A stretch of 64,000 nt of DNA from Lachnospiraceae bacterium (GCA_022845955.1 AP025576.1:2976001-3040000); one strand, 5' to 3'. Counted from the stretch's first letter, positions 1 through 9,130 are shown. Notes: generated by a model from the letters alone, not told the origin. A program made the numbers and translations.

Positions 1-177
1 GGACGGTTGCTGGAGCAGAGAGTACAAACTGAATATAGGCCTCCGACGTATCATTCCAATTTAATATATGCAGGGGAAAAGATTGCGTGCTTTTGCCGGA
101 CCCGGAAGAGATAGAAACGGGAGCGCCGGTCTCCAGTGGAAATAATGGGCACTATGGGATAAAAAAACGGGAAGGGG
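1..177. other. No supported gene at left edge
   Basis: This stretch before the first gene may hold the last codons of an upstream gene. All three forward frames reach a stop within about 110 bases, and none carries a motif that would decide which frame is real. No terminator hairpin with a T-run is obvious. Confidence 0.3.
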
Positions 178-206
178 TTGGCATTTCCTGAAATATAAGA
201 TAAAGT
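178..206 (+). promoter_or_regulatory. Possible sigma-A promoter of sulfatase gene
   Basis: TTGGCA at 178-183 and TAAAGT at 201-206 are separated by 17 bases, and the start codon follows at 235. The -10 box is weak, so this is only a candidate. Confidence 0.35.
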
Positions 207-234
207 AAAAGTTAGAGAAAGGAGTAAAGAAGAA

Positions 235-1701
235 ATGGGTAAGGAGAAAAAAAGGAAAAACATAGTGCTGCTGATGACGGATCAGCTGAGAGGGGATTGT
301 ATGGGCTGCGCGGGCCATCCGGATGTAAAGACACCTTATCTGGATACCCTGGCTTCCAAAGGAATGCGCTTTACCAATGCCTACTCGGCATGCCCTTCCT
401 GTGTGCCGGCCAGGGCGGCGCTGCACACGGGGCTGACCCAGGAATCCCACAGACGGGTGGGCTACTCGGATGGTATTGCGTGGCGGTATCCCTCAACAAT
501 GGCAGGGGAACTGACAAAAGCGGGCTATTATACCCAGTGCGTGGGGAAAATGCATGTGGATCCGCTGCGTAACTATCTGGGGTTCTGCCATGTGGAGCTG
601 CATGACGGTTACCTTCATTATTACCGGGATCCGGAGATAGCCTACCGGGAAAACCAGAAGCAGGCCGATGATTATTTTCATTGGCTGAAGCAGGAAAAGG
701 GAATTGACTGTGATGTGACAGACACCGGACTGGAGTGCAATTCCTGGGTGGCAAGACCATGGATTTACGAAGAAAAATACCATCCGACCAATTGGGTCAC
801 GGATCGTTCCATCGATTTTCTGCGCAGAAGGGATCCGGATATGCCTTTTTTCCTTTTTGCCTCTTATCTCCGTCCGCATCCCCCGTTCGATGCACCCCAG
901 TGCTATTTTGATATGTACAGGGGAAAGGAACTTACGCCCCCGGCTGTAGGAGACTGGTGCGGGGAAGAAGCGCTTCGTGAACGGGGAAGGATCTTCGATT
1001 CGGATACCGGTCCGCTGGATCCGGAACTGATCCGCGAAATGCAGATTGGCTATTATGCCTGCGTAACCCATCTGGATCATCAGATAGGACGGCTCCTGCA
1101 GGCCCTGATTGAAAATAAGCTGTATGAGGATACGATCATTCTGTTTGTTTCCGACCACGGGGAGCTTTTAGGCGATCATCATCTGTTCCGGAAAAGCCGC
1201 GCTTACCAGGGCAGCAGCCGGGTACCGTTCCTCCTTTCCGGCGGCGGTTTTACTCCCGGCAAAGCGGGAAGCGTCAGCAGGGAGCTGGTGGAGCTGCGGG
1301 ATGTGATGCCTACGGTGCTGGAGGCAGCAGGCGTCCCGATCCCGGACAGCGTGGAAGGTATCAGCCTGTGGAACACCGCGCAGGAAGAGGACGGCACCGT
1401 GCCCCGGGAATATCTTCACGGAGAGCATGCCCTGGGTATGGCCTCCAGCCAGTGGATCATCACCCGGGAGGAAAAGTATATCTGGTATTCCCAGACGGGT
1501 GAAGAACAGTATTTCCGGATCGATGAGGATGAAAACGAACTTCATAACCTGATTCACGAGGAGGCCTGCCGGGAACGGGTGGATGCCCTGCGTGCCCTGC
1601 TGATCCGGGAGCTGGAAGGCAGAGAAGAAGGCTTCGTACAGGAGGGCAGGCTGGTAACCGGATGCGAACCCATTGTCTGGCTGACAAAGGATCGGCTATG
1701 A
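235..1701 (+). CDS. Cysteine-type sulfatase (formylglycine-dependent)
   Basis: A 488-residue arylsulfatase-family hydrolase that should remove sulfate esters from a sulfated carbohydrate. The N-terminal metal-binding segment LLMTDQLRGD (12-21) and the sulfatase signature CVPAR (56-60) are visible. Cys56 is the residue that must be converted to formylglycine, presumably by a radical-SAM maturase encoded elsewhere. A second metal site lies in VSDHGELLGDH near residue 305. No signal peptide is seen, so it probably acts in the cytoplasm on imported sugars. The start is preceded by AAGGAG at a suitable distance. It stands alone here; two further sulfatases lie in a transport operon near 60-63 kb. 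The substrate cannot be told from the sequence. Confidence 0.9.
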   Translation: MGKEKKRKNIVLLMTDQLRGDCMGCAGHPDVKTPYLDTLASKGMRFTNAYSACPSCVPARAALHTGLTQESHRRVGYSDGIAWRYPSTMAGELTKAGYYTQCVGKMHVDPLRNYLGFCHVELHDGYLHYYRDPEIAYRENQKQADDYFHWLKQEKGIDCDVTDTGLECNSWVARPWIYEEKYHPTNWVTDRSIDFLRRRDPDMPFFLFASYLRPHPPFDAPQCYFDMYRGKELTPPAVGDWCGEEALRERGRIFDSDTGPLDPELIREMQIGYYACVTHLDHQIGRLLQALIENKLYEDTIILFVSDHGELLGDHHLFRKSRAYQGSSRVPFLLSGGGFTPGKAGSVSRELVELRDVMPTVLEAAGVPIPDSVEGISLWNTAQEEDGTVPREYLHGEHALGMASSQWIITREEKYIWYSQTGEEQYFRIDEDENELHNLIHEEACRERVDALRALLIRELEGREEGFVQEGRLVTGCEPIVWLTKDRL

Positions 1702-1702
1702 A

Positions 1703-1731
1703 TTGACAACTTCTTAAGAAAATGATACATT
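1703..1731 (+). promoter_or_regulatory. Sigma-A promoter of lysyl-tRNA synthetase gene
   Basis: TTGACA (1703-1708), a 17-base spacer and TACATT (1726-1731) lie just after the sulfatase stop and about 55 bases before the next start. This makes the LysRS gene independent of the sulfatase. Confidence 0.6.
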
Positions 1732-1786
1732 AAAACTCAGTATATCAGCATTAAAAAAAGAAAAATCTGAGAGGTACAAGAAAATT

Positions 1787-3853
1787 ATGCATTGGTCTGA
1801 CAGAATTGCGCAGGAAATTATCAGGCGCCGTCCTGATAAAGAGGAATATGTATGTGCGGCAGGTATCAGCCCTTCCGGTTCCATCCATATTGGAAATTTC
1901 AGAGATATCGCTACCAGCTATTTTGTGGTAAAAGCGTTGAGACGCCAGGGAAAGAAAGCAAAGCTTCTTTTTTCCTGGGATGAATTTGACAGACTCCGTA
2001 AAATACCGGTGAATGTTGCCAAACTTCCCCGCCCCGAAGGGGAAAGGCCCTGGGAGGAATTTATCGGCTATCCCTATGTGGACGTGCCCAATCCTTTTGA
2101 TGACGGCTGTCCCAATTATGCCAAGCATTTTGAGGATGAATTCGAAGAAGCCATGGAGCGTTTCGGCATCCATATGGATTACCGTTACCAGGCACAGATG
2201 AACCGTTCCGGAAAATATGCGGAATATGTAATTCAGGCTCTGAAGAAGCGGGGAGAGATCTTTGATATCCTTGACGGATTCCGTACCCAGGCGGCCCAGG
2301 AAGGAGAGCGGGAGGCTTATTATCCGGTAAGCATTTACTGCCCTCACTGCAAAAAAGATACCACCAGGATTCTATCCCTTTCCGGGGACTGCACCGTTGC
2401 GGAATATGAGTGCGCCTGCGGTCACAAAGGAACCTTTGATTTTACCAAAGATTTTAACTGCAAGCTGGCTTGGAAGATTGACTGGCCTATGCGCTGGATG
2501 TACGAAGGCGTGGATTTTGAGCCGGGCGGAAAGGATCATGCGAGTCCGGGCGGCAGCTACGATACCAGCCGCGTGATTTCCCAGAAGATTTTCGGCTATG
2601 AAGCCCCTATATTCCAGGGCTATGAATTTATCGGCATCAAGGGTGCAACCGGTAAGATGTCCGGCTCTTCAGGGCTGAACCTGACACCGGATACCCTGCT
2701 GAAGCTGTACCAGCCGGAAATGATCCTCTGGCTGTATGCCAGGTCGGAACCCACCAAGGCTTTTGATTTCTGCTTTGATGACGGGATTCTGCGGCAGTAT
2801 TTTGAATTTGACAAGCAGTATAATGATTTTGTGGATGGGAAAGCGGACGAATTCCTCACTAACGTTATGGCGAACTGCCTGCGGGAAGAGGAAGAAGGAC
2901 AGCCCGGCTATAAGAAGATTGAAACCGTGCCCATGAGCCTTCTCGTACAGCTTGGGTCCGTGGTGGATTTCAATGTCCCCATGCTGGAAACCGTATTTGA
3001 AAAGATCGGTCAGCCCTTTACCTTTGACCAGTTCAAAGACAGGCTGGAACGTGCGAAATACTGGCTGGAGCAGTGTTCACCGGAAAATGTGAACCGTCTG
3101 AGACCGTACAGGAACTGGGAGGTGTATGAAGCCCTTTCCGAAGAGGAAAAGAAGGAAATTGCCCTTCTTCATGCTTATATTAAAAAGGGAGGCTACAGCC
3201 TGGATGAACTGAACCAGGAATTGTATGCTATCCCTAAGCAGGTAATGGGAGAACTGGAGGACGCAAAGGAACTGAAGAAAATTCAGGGCCGGTTTTTCAA
3301 AAATGTATACCGTCTCCTGATTGACAAGGAAAAAGGACCCCGTCTATACCTGTTCCTTTATGCAATTGAGCCGGATAAATATGTGAATCTGCTTGATTTC
3401 TCAACCCCTAAGACCGAAGAAGAGCAGCAGCTACAGGCAATGGAATCCGCTCCTTCCACGGAAGAAACGGAAAAGGCCGGGAAGCAGGTACCGCTCGGCG
3501 ATCCGGATCCCGTCGAACCTATCCGTGAGGAAATTACCATTGATGACTTCGGCAGGATGGATATGCGTGTATGCAAAATCCTGAAATGTGCGGAAATCAG
3601 GAAATCCCACAGCTGTTATAAACTCACCCTGTCTGACGGGCTGAAGGAGCGTGTGATTGTGTCCAGTATAAAGAGCTATTACACACCGGAAGAAATGGTA
3701 GGAAAGAAGATTATTGTGATTGCCAATCTGAAACCTGCCAGATTTGCCGGAGTTACCAGCGAAGGAATGCTGTTGGCGGCTACGAACAATGCCTGCGGCT
3801 GTCAGGTGATCTTTGTGGATGATATCGTGCCGGAAGGAACAAGAATCTGCTGA
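1787..3853 (+). CDS. lysK: Class I lysyl-tRNA synthetase with C-terminal tRNA-binding domain
   Basis: Charges tRNA-Lys with lysine for protein synthesis. The HIGH-type motif SGSIHIGNFRD is near residues 27-37 and the KMSKS-type motif GKMSGSSG near 288-295, both typical of the archaeal-type class I LysRS rather than the common class II enzyme. A zinc-ribbon-like segment (CPHCKK then CACGHKG) lies around 185-215. Class I enzymes usually have about 500-550 residues; this one has 688. The extra C-terminal part (about 580-688, starting ITIDDFGRMDMRV) is an EMAP-II/Trbp111-type tRNA-binding fold like that at the end of MetRS. A Glu/Thr-rich linker near 545-575 separates the two parts. Own promoter upstream and a terminator downstream. 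Confidence 0.93.
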   Translation: MHWSDRIAQEIIRRRPDKEEYVCAAGISPSGSIHIGNFRDIATSYFVVKALRRQGKKAKLLFSWDEFDRLRKIPVNVAKLPRPEGERPWEEFIGYPYVDVPNPFDDGCPNYAKHFEDEFEEAMERFGIHMDYRYQAQMNRSGKYAEYVIQALKKRGEIFDILDGFRTQAAQEGEREAYYPVSIYCPHCKKDTTRILSLSGDCTVAEYECACGHKGTFDFTKDFNCKLAWKIDWPMRWMYEGVDFEPGGKDHASPGGSYDTSRVISQKIFGYEAPIFQGYEFIGIKGATGKMSGSSGLNLTPDTLLKLYQPEMILWLYARSEPTKAFDFCFDDGILRQYFEFDKQYNDFVDGKADEFLTNVMANCLREEEEGQPGYKKIETVPMSLLVQLGSVVDFNVPMLETVFEKIGQPFTFDQFKDRLERAKYWLEQCSPENVNRLRPYRNWEVYEALSEEEKKEIALLHAYIKKGGYSLDELNQELYAIPKQVMGELEDAKELKKIQGRFFKNVYRLLIDKEKGPRLYLFLYAIEPDKYVNLLDFSTPKTEEEQQLQAMESAPSTEETEKAGKQVPLGDPDPVEPIREEITIDDFGRMDMRVCKILKCAEIRKSHSCYKLTLSDGLKERVIVSSIKSYYTPEEMVGKKIIVIANLKPARFAGVTSEGMLLAATNNACGCQVIFVDDIVPEGTRIC

Positions 3854-3870
3854 TACCGGAACAGAGGGTG

Positions 3871-3904
3871 AAAAGCCCCGGAAATATTTATTTCCGGGGC
3901 TTTT
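3871..3904 (+). terminator. Intrinsic terminator after lysK
   Basis: A perfect stem AAAAGCCCCGGAAAT pairs with ATTTCCGGGGCTTTT. The A-run and T-run flank it symmetrically. Confidence 0.85.
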
Positions 3905-3969
3905 CCCATCATCCAAAGGGACGCCTGTTCTTTGCAGATTCAGCTGTGAAAGGACAATAAGGAGTAAAC

Positions 3970-6414
3970 ATGCGGAATATAACAATAACGGGAGCGCGGG
4001 AAGGTAATTTAAAAAACATCTCCCTGGAAATCCCCAGAGGCAGGCTGGTAGTGCTCACAGGAGTGTCCGGTTCCGGAAAGACCACACTGGCTATGGATGT
4101 GCTGTATAACGAATGTCAGAGACAGTATCTGGAGGCCATGGCTTTTCAGGGCATCAGTAAGCCGGAGGTGGAATCTGTACAGGGCGCATCCCCGGCCATT
4201 CAGATTTCCCAGAACGGCTTTGGCCGCAATCCGCGCTCTTCGGTGGGTACGGTTACTGACATTTATACGGATCTGCGCATGATTTTTGAGAAATTAGGAA
4301 AGCGTACCTGCCCTTTCTGCGGCAGCGCCATTTTTTCCGGAGAATGCAAAGAGGAGACGGAGAAGCTGGGGGAGGATTTCCGGGTTTATATGTACTGCAG
4401 CAGCTGCGGCAGACGTATGGATAAGCTGACACGGACCTGGTTTTCCTTTAATACCAGGGAAGGGGCCTGTCCTGTCTGCCAGGGTATGGGGAAAGTGATG
4501 GCTGTCCGGGAAGGGAATGTACTGCATGAGGAGCTTTCCCTGGAAGAGGGGGCGGTGGATTATTGGGAGAGCAGATACGGAGAATACCAGACCCAGGCAC
4601 TCTATGCCGCTTTTTCCCACTATGGCATCCCCTTTCAGCCGGGTACCGCCGTGAAGGATTTTACGCCTCTGCAGAAAGCGATCCTCTGCTATGGTGTGGA
4701 GGACAGCCGGGTAAAAGAGGCTTTTCCGGACATCATTCCGCCTAAAACCGTTGCGGGAGGCCGGGTGGAGGGATGCTTTCCTATTCTGTGGCGCAGACTG
4801 TCGGAAAAACAGGGAAATCTGGATAAAAAGGAACGTTATCTCGAAGAAAGAGAGTGCCCCGAATGCCATGGGGAACGGCTTGGAAAAGTAAGCCGCCAGG
4901 TAACGGTAATGGATACCAGACTGCCGGAACTGGCAGTGCTTTCTCTGGAAGAGCTATATGACTGGTTAACCCGGCTGGCAGGACAGATGAAAGAGAACGA
5001 GGCCGCCCTGACCCGTGTTTATGTCCAGGATCTGCAGACAAAAATAAGCCGGCTCATCCGTGCCGGCCTGGGATACCTTTCCCTGGACAGACAGACGGGT
5101 ACCTTGTCCGGAGGAGAGACCCGGCGTCTGAAGCTTGCGGCGGCCCTGGACTCCCGGATCAGCGGAATCATATATATTCTGGACGAGCCGACCGTGGGCC
5201 TGCATCCGAAGGATACGGCCGGAGTAATGGATATCCTGAAAAAACTGAAGAGCCTGGGAAATACGGTTCTTGTAATAGAGCATGACACCGATGTGATGAA
5301 GGAAGCAGATCAGATCATTGACATCGGCCCGGGAAGCGGCAGGAACGGAGGCTGTGTGGTAGGGCAGGGGAATTGGGACGAATTGCTGTTGCAGGAAAAC
5401 TCGATCACCGGGAAGTATCTGAAACAGCCCAAGATCTATCCCTGCCGTTTCCGAACGGGCGGGCCGCAGAAACTATCCATACGGAATGCCAGTATCCATA
5501 ATCTCAAAGGGATACGGGTGGATTTCCCGACATCCTGCCTTATCGGGGTAACAGGGGTTTCCGGATCGGGAAAGTCCACGCTTATTTTTGATGTCCTGGC
5601 AAAAGGGGAAGGCGTGGAGGGAATGCAGTATTTCGACCGTGTTGTTACGGTGGAACAGCATGCCCTCACCCGCATGAAACGTTCCAATGTGGCAACCTAT
5701 TCCGGGGTTTATGAGGGGATCCGTAAGGTGTATGCTTCTTTGCCGGAGGCCAAAAAGGCCGGTCTGGGTGCCGGTGATTTTTCCTTTAATTCCAAAGGCG
5801 GCCGGTGTGAAAACTGCCAGGGGCTTGGGTATGTGGTGAGCAATATGCTTTTTTTTGAGGACAGGGAGGTGACCTGTCCTGTGTGCGGCGGCAGACAATT
5901 CGCAGATCCGGTGCTGGCGGTAACCTATAAAGGACGTTCTATCCATGATATGCTTCATACCAGTGTGGAAGAGGCGGCCGAATTGCTTGGGGAATATCCG
6001 AAGCTTTTGGCTATACTGGCGCTTTTGCAGGAGGTGGGGCTTGGGTATCTGGAGCTGGGGCAGACCCTCACAACGTTGTCGGGAGGAGAAGGACAGCGGC
6101 TGAAGCTGGCGGGAGAGCTTTCCGGCAGCCGGGGTGGCCGGGGACTTTATCTTCTGGACGAGCCTACTACGGGACTTCATGCTCTGGATGTGGAACATTT
6201 CCTGAAGCTTCTGAACCGGATGGTGGATGCGGGAAATACGGTCATCGTAGTGGAGCATAACCTGCAGCTTATCCGCTGCTGTGATTATATCGTGGACTTG
6301 GGGCCGGAGGGAGGCATCCGCGGAGGAGAACTTGTGGCAGCAGGGACACCGCTCGCCATTATGGAGAATCCACGTTCTGTAACCGGAAAATACTTAAAGA
6401 AAATGGAGGAATGA
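3970..6414 (+). CDS. UvrA-like ABC ATPase (UvrA2 class)
   Basis: An 814-residue relative of the excinuclease subnit UvrA, with two ABC modules. Walker A motifs GVSGSGKTTLAMD (about 31-43) and GVSGSGKSTLIFD (about 527-539), signature sequences TLSGGETRRLKLA and TLSGGEGQRLKLA, and Walker B ILDEPTVGLHP and LLDEPTTGLHA are all present. Zinc-knuckle pairs occur (CPFCG, CPVCQ, CPECH, CENCQ, CPVCGG). UvrA itself has about 940 residues; the shorter length fits UvrA2/DrrC-type paralogues that lack the UvrB-binding region and are linked to drug or DNA-damage tolerance. It is not next to uvrB. The stop overlaps the region of the following peptidase gene start, so both are probably cotranscribed and translationally coupled. 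Confidence 0.88.
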   Translation: MRNITITGAREGNLKNISLEIPRGRLVVLTGVSGSGKTTLAMDVLYNECQRQYLEAMAFQGISKPEVESVQGASPAIQISQNGFGRNPRSSVGTVTDIYTDLRMIFEKLGKRTCPFCGSAIFSGECKEETEKLGEDFRVYMYCSSCGRRMDKLTRTWFSFNTREGACPVCQGMGKVMAVREGNVLHEELSLEEGAVDYWESRYGEYQTQALYAAFSHYGIPFQPGTAVKDFTPLQKAILCYGVEDSRVKEAFPDIIPPKTVAGGRVEGCFPILWRRLSEKQGNLDKKERYLEERECPECHGERLGKVSRQVTVMDTRLPELAVLSLEELYDWLTRLAGQMKENEAALTRVYVQDLQTKISRLIRAGLGYLSLDRQTGTLSGGETRRLKLAAALDSRISGIIYILDEPTVGLHPKDTAGVMDILKKLKSLGNTVLVIEHDTDVMKEADQIIDIGPGSGRNGGCVVGQGNWDELLLQENSITGKYLKQPKIYPCRFRTGGPQKLSIRNASIHNLKGIRVDFPTSCLIGVTGVSGSGKSTLIFDVLAKGEGVEGMQYFDRVVTVEQHALTRMKRSNVATYSGVYEGIRKVYASLPEAKKAGLGAGDFSFNSKGGRCENCQGLGYVVSNMLFFEDREVTCPVCGGRQFADPVLAVTYKGRSIHDMLHTSVEEAAELLGEYPKLLAILALLQEVGLGYLELGQTLTTLSGGEGQRLKLAGELSGSRGGRGLYLLDEPTTGLHALDVEHFLKLLNRMVDAGNTVIVVEHNLQLIRCCDYIVDLGPEGGIRGGELVAAGTPLAIMENPRSVTGKYLKKMEE

Positions 6415-6416
6415 AT

Positions 6417-7439
6417 ATGAGATATCCGAGTTTTTTACAGGAACAGGGAACTATCGGATTTGCAGCCCCGTCCTTTGGCTGTGCCACCGAGCCTTACAAA
6501 ACCGCTTTTCTGCATGCACAGGAAAAGTTGGCCGGTATGGGATATCGGCTGGATTTGGGACCGAACTGCTATGCCCGGGAGGGGATCGGAATCAGCAATA
6601 CTCCTGAAAAGTGCGGAAGAGAATTGACGGAATACCTTCTTACTGACAAAAATGACATCCTCATCTCCTGCGGAGGAGGGGAGTTGATGTGCGAAACCTT
6701 GGATTTCGTAGACTTTGATGCGATCCGGAAAGCACAGCCCAAATGGTATATGGGCTATTCCGATAATACGAATCTGACCTTTCTGCTTACTACGCTCTGC
6801 GATACGGCCTCGGTGTACGGGCCGTGTGCAGGCTCCTTCGGCATGGAACCCTGGCATGAATCCATTCAGGATGCCCTGGACTTGCTCCGGGGCCGGAAAC
6901 TGGTTATGAAAGGATATGAAAAATGGGAGAAAGAGCCTTATGAAGCCGATGAAAATCCGCTGGTACCCTATCATTTGACGGAAACGCGGCTCCTCCGCAG
7001 CTTTCCGGAAGGAGACAGCACGTTTTCAGGAAGATTGATAGGCGGATGTATGGACTGCCTGGTAACCCTTCTTGGGACCCGTTATGACCGGGTAGCGGAC
7101 TTTAGCAAAACCTATGAGCAGGACGGCTTCATATGGTTTCTGGAATCCTGTGACCTGAATGTATTCTCCATCCGCCGGGCTGTCTGGCAGATGCAGCACG
7201 CGGGCTGGTTCTCTCATGTAAAGGGCTTTCTCATCGGACGTCCCCTGGTATTCGGACAGGAAATGATGGGATTGGATCAGTATCATGCCGTCTATGACTT
7301 GCTTAAGGAATACCAGGTACCGGTTATCATGGATGTGGATTTGGGACATCTTCCGCCGATGATGCCTCTGATTACAGGAAGCCTTGCCGCCGTTACGGTA
7401 CAGGGGAATGAGCTGGAAATAAAAATGGAATTGAAATAA
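6417..7439 (+). CDS. S66 family peptidase (LD-carboxypeptidase / MccF-like)
   Basis: A 340-residue serine peptidase of the S66 family, which includes LD-carboxypeptidase (muropeptide recycling) and MccF (microcin C self-immunity). The family features are the N-terminal TIGFAAPSFG segment, GYSDNTNLTFLL with the nucleophile serine in YSD, and a C-terminal GHLPPMMPL segment with the catalytic histidine. I chose ATG 6417 over 6411 because the GGAGGA site touches 6411 and sits 6 bases before 6417. It follows the UvrA-like gene directly. The pairing with a UvrA2-type protein would fit a resistance function as well as cell-wall recycling; the sequence does not decide. Confidence 0.85.
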   Translation: MRYPSFLQEQGTIGFAAPSFGCATEPYKTAFLHAQEKLAGMGYRLDLGPNCYAREGIGISNTPEKCGRELTEYLLTDKNDILISCGGGELMCETLDFVDFDAIRKAQPKWYMGYSDNTNLTFLLTTLCDTASVYGPCAGSFGMEPWHESIQDALDLLRGRKLVMKGYEKWEKEPYEADENPLVPYHLTETRLLRSFPEGDSTFSGRLIGGCMDCLVTLLGTRYDRVADFSKTYEQDGFIWFLESCDLNVFSIRRAVWQMQHAGWFSHVKGFLIGRPLVFGQEMMGLDQYHAVYDLLKEYQVPVIMDVDLGHLPPMMPLITGSLAAVTVQGNELEIKMELK

Positions 7440-7465
7440 AGCCCTGTACCGGTCAAAGAATCTAC

Positions 7466-7506
7466 AAAAAAGCGGAAGCCTTTTCTGGAAAGGTTTCCGC
7501 TTTTTT
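7466..7506. terminator. Bidirectional intrinsic terminator
   Basis: A hairpin with stem AAAAAAGCGGAAGCC / GGTTTCCGCTTTTTT has runs of A on the left and T on the right. It can stop the S66 peptidase transcript and the minus-strand small gene that converges on it. Confidence 0.85.
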
Positions 7507-7561
7507 CAGAGTGTGTCAGCCGGTGATAAAGAATGCAGGGCATATTGTCATCTTAATATCA

Positions 7562-7705
7562 TTATTTCATTAGCGGCGTTCCGAAACGCACTCTCCGGTA
7601 AATTTTCTGGATGATAACAACAGGAAGACTGACAACCAGATATACAGTGGAAAGGATTCCTGCAAGGCCACCCACAATCATGATGATAAGCATTCCGATA
7701 TTCAT
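7562..7705 (-). CDS. Small single-pass membrane protein, 47 residues
   Basis: A minus-strand reading frame begins MNIGMLIIMIVGGLAGILST and ends RRVRFGTPLMK. The first 35 residues form one strongly hydrophobic helix with a Gly-Gly and small residues; the tail is basic (KIYRRVR), so the C-terminus should face the cytoplasm by the positive-inside rule. A GGGGAA ribosome site precedes the ATG. It converges on a shared terminator and sits in an otherwise empty 500-base gap. I do not recognise a named family; similar tiny membrane proteins occur in clostridia but their role is unknown to me. Confidence 0.7.
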   Translation of the reverse strand: MNIGMLIIMIVGGLAGILSTVYLVVSLPVVIIQKIYRRVRFGTPLMK

Positions 7706-7873
7706 ATATATGTTCCCCTTTTTATTCAGACTTATTAATATCAGACCTATTTTAGCAATGTGCCCGGACAGTGAAAAGGTTTTTGACGGATGCTTAACAC
7801 AATTCTAGCATCTTATTAGCAGTATCTTAGCGGGGCGCCGCGATAACTTCCTGCCGGTTTGGAAGCCAGCCTC

Positions 7874-7902
7874 GTGACTTTCCCGAAAAGCTGTGCTATA
7901 CT
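7874..7902 (+). promoter_or_regulatory. Candidate promoter of NYN gene
   Basis: TATACT (7897-7902) has a weak -35 GTGACT (7874-7879) at 17 bases. It lies 40 bases before the preferred start of the next gene. Confidence 0.35.
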
Positions 7903-7942
7903 TGTTAAGAAAACAAATACCGTGGGTGGGAACGGAGGAACT

Positions 7943-8938
7943 ATGGAACGAGAAGAGGAAGAAAAGAAGCATTTTGCGGTCCTTATAGACGCGGATAATA
8001 TCAGTGAAAAATATGCTTCAAGTATTTTTAATGAAATTGCGGATTACGGATATGCGTCCTATCGCCGTATTTACGGCAACTGGGCGAAAGGAAACGGCTG
8101 GAAGGAGGACACTCTCCTGGAGAATTCCATCAATCCAATCCAGCAGTTCAATTACACAATCGGAAAAAATGCCACGGATATGGCTATGGTCATTGACGCC
8201 ATGGATATCCTTTATTCCGGCAAGGTGGACGGCTTCTGCCTGGTCACCAGTGACAGTGATTTTACCAAGCTGGCCATGCGTCTGCGGGAAGAACAGATGT
8301 ATGTAATCGGGATGGGGGAATCCAAAACCCCGCTGGCGCTGACTAAGGCATGCAATAAGTTTATCCATCTGGATTTGATCTCCGGAGAGGTGGAGGACAA
8401 GAGCACGGAGAGCATCAAGACAACCGGAAGCGGAAGAAAGCAGAAAACACTGGCTGTTGAGGAGAAGCAGGACAGCACCGTTACTCCTATCAGCGAAATC
8501 GAAGAATCTATCATTACCTTTGTGCAGAACAACGAAAATAAAGGAAAGCCGACCTACCTGGGCGAGGTGGGAAGCAGGCTCTGCGATAAGTTCATTGAAT
8601 TTGATGCCAGAAACTACGGCTACACCAAGCTGGTAACCCTGTTGAAGGACAAGTGTCCCAAGCTTGTTATTAAGCAGGAAGGGACCTCCTATCAGATAGA
8701 ACTGAAAGAGCAGACGGAGCCGGAAAACCTGGAAAAGGAAATTATTGCTTTCCTGAAACGGAACGACGGGAAGGTGGACAACCTGTCTCTGGTGCTGGAG
8801 CAGCTTAAGAAAAAGCATCCGAATTTCAATCTTAACGATTATGGTTACAGCAGGATATCCAGTTTTTTACGCAGTTTTGATAAGATTACGGTACATGGAA
8901 ATGCACTTATGCTGAAGGAAACGGCGCACAAGAAGTAA
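7943..8938 (+). CDS. NYN-domain RNase-like protein with OST-HTH/LOTUS domains
   Basis: A 331-residue protein. The N-terminal half (about 8-150) is a NYN/PIN-like nuclease domain of the LabA/limkain-b1 type: FAVLIDADNIS, then KNATDMAMVIDAMDILYS and GFCLVTSDSDFTKLAMRLRE carry the acidic residues expected to bind Mg2+. Two winged-helix OST-HTH (LOTUS) repeats follow, around 185-260 (ending in the YGYTKLVTLLKD pattern) and 265-325 (NDYGYSRISSFLRSF), which bind RNA in related proteins. The start at 7943 has GGAGGA 6 bases upstream; an upstream in-frame ATG at 7859 has no such site and lies before the -10 box. Function is likely RNA turnover or regulation; the target is unknown. Confidence 0.85.
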   Translation: MEREEEEKKHFAVLIDADNISEKYASSIFNEIADYGYASYRRIYGNWAKGNGWKEDTLLENSINPIQQFNYTIGKNATDMAMVIDAMDILYSGKVDGFCLVTSDSDFTKLAMRLREEQMYVIGMGESKTPLALTKACNKFIHLDLISGEVEDKSTESIKTTGSGRKQKTLAVEEKQDSTVTPISEIEESIITFVQNNENKGKPTYLGEVGSRLCDKFIEFDARNYGYTKLVTLLKDKCPKLVIKQEGTSYQIELKEQTEPENLEKEIIAFLKRNDGKVDNLSLVLEQLKKKHPNFNLNDYGYSRISSFLRSFDKITVHGNALMLKETAHKK

Positions 8939-8956
8939 GAGAGAAGGAACGATAAG

Positions 8957-8992
8957 AAAGCCGGGAAGAAAGGAAAATCCCGGCTTTTTATA
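8957..8992 (+). terminator. Intrinsic terminator after NYN gene
   Basis: Stem AAAGCCGGGA / TCCCGGCTTT with an 11-base loop, followed by T residues. Confidence 0.8.
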
Positions 8993-9017
8993 GTTGTCTC
9001 TCTTTTCGTTTGCTATC

Positions 9018-9046
9018 TTGACACCAATACAAGCAGTCTGTACAAT
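9018..9046 (+). promoter_or_regulatory. Sigma-A promoter of RpiR operon
   Basis: TTGACA (9018-9023), 17 bases, TACAAT (9041-9046). It should drive the RpiR regulator and the genes downstream. Confidence 0.65.
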
Positions 9047-9076
9047 GAATCTGTATGTTTGTCAATGGAAAACCAA

Positions 9077-9102
9077 ATATCCGGCAGGTCACCTGCGGAT
9101 AT
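9077..9102 (+). promoter_or_regulatory. Inverted repeat in leader of RpiR gene
   Basis: ATATCCGGCAGGT and ACCTGCGGATAT form a near-perfect inverted repeat (one bulged G) between the promoter and the start codon. It could be an autoregulatory operator or an RNA hairpin; no T-run follows, so it is not a simple terminator. Confidence 0.5.
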
Positions 9103-9130
9103 CTGGTACGCGGATAAAGAGTAAACAGGA

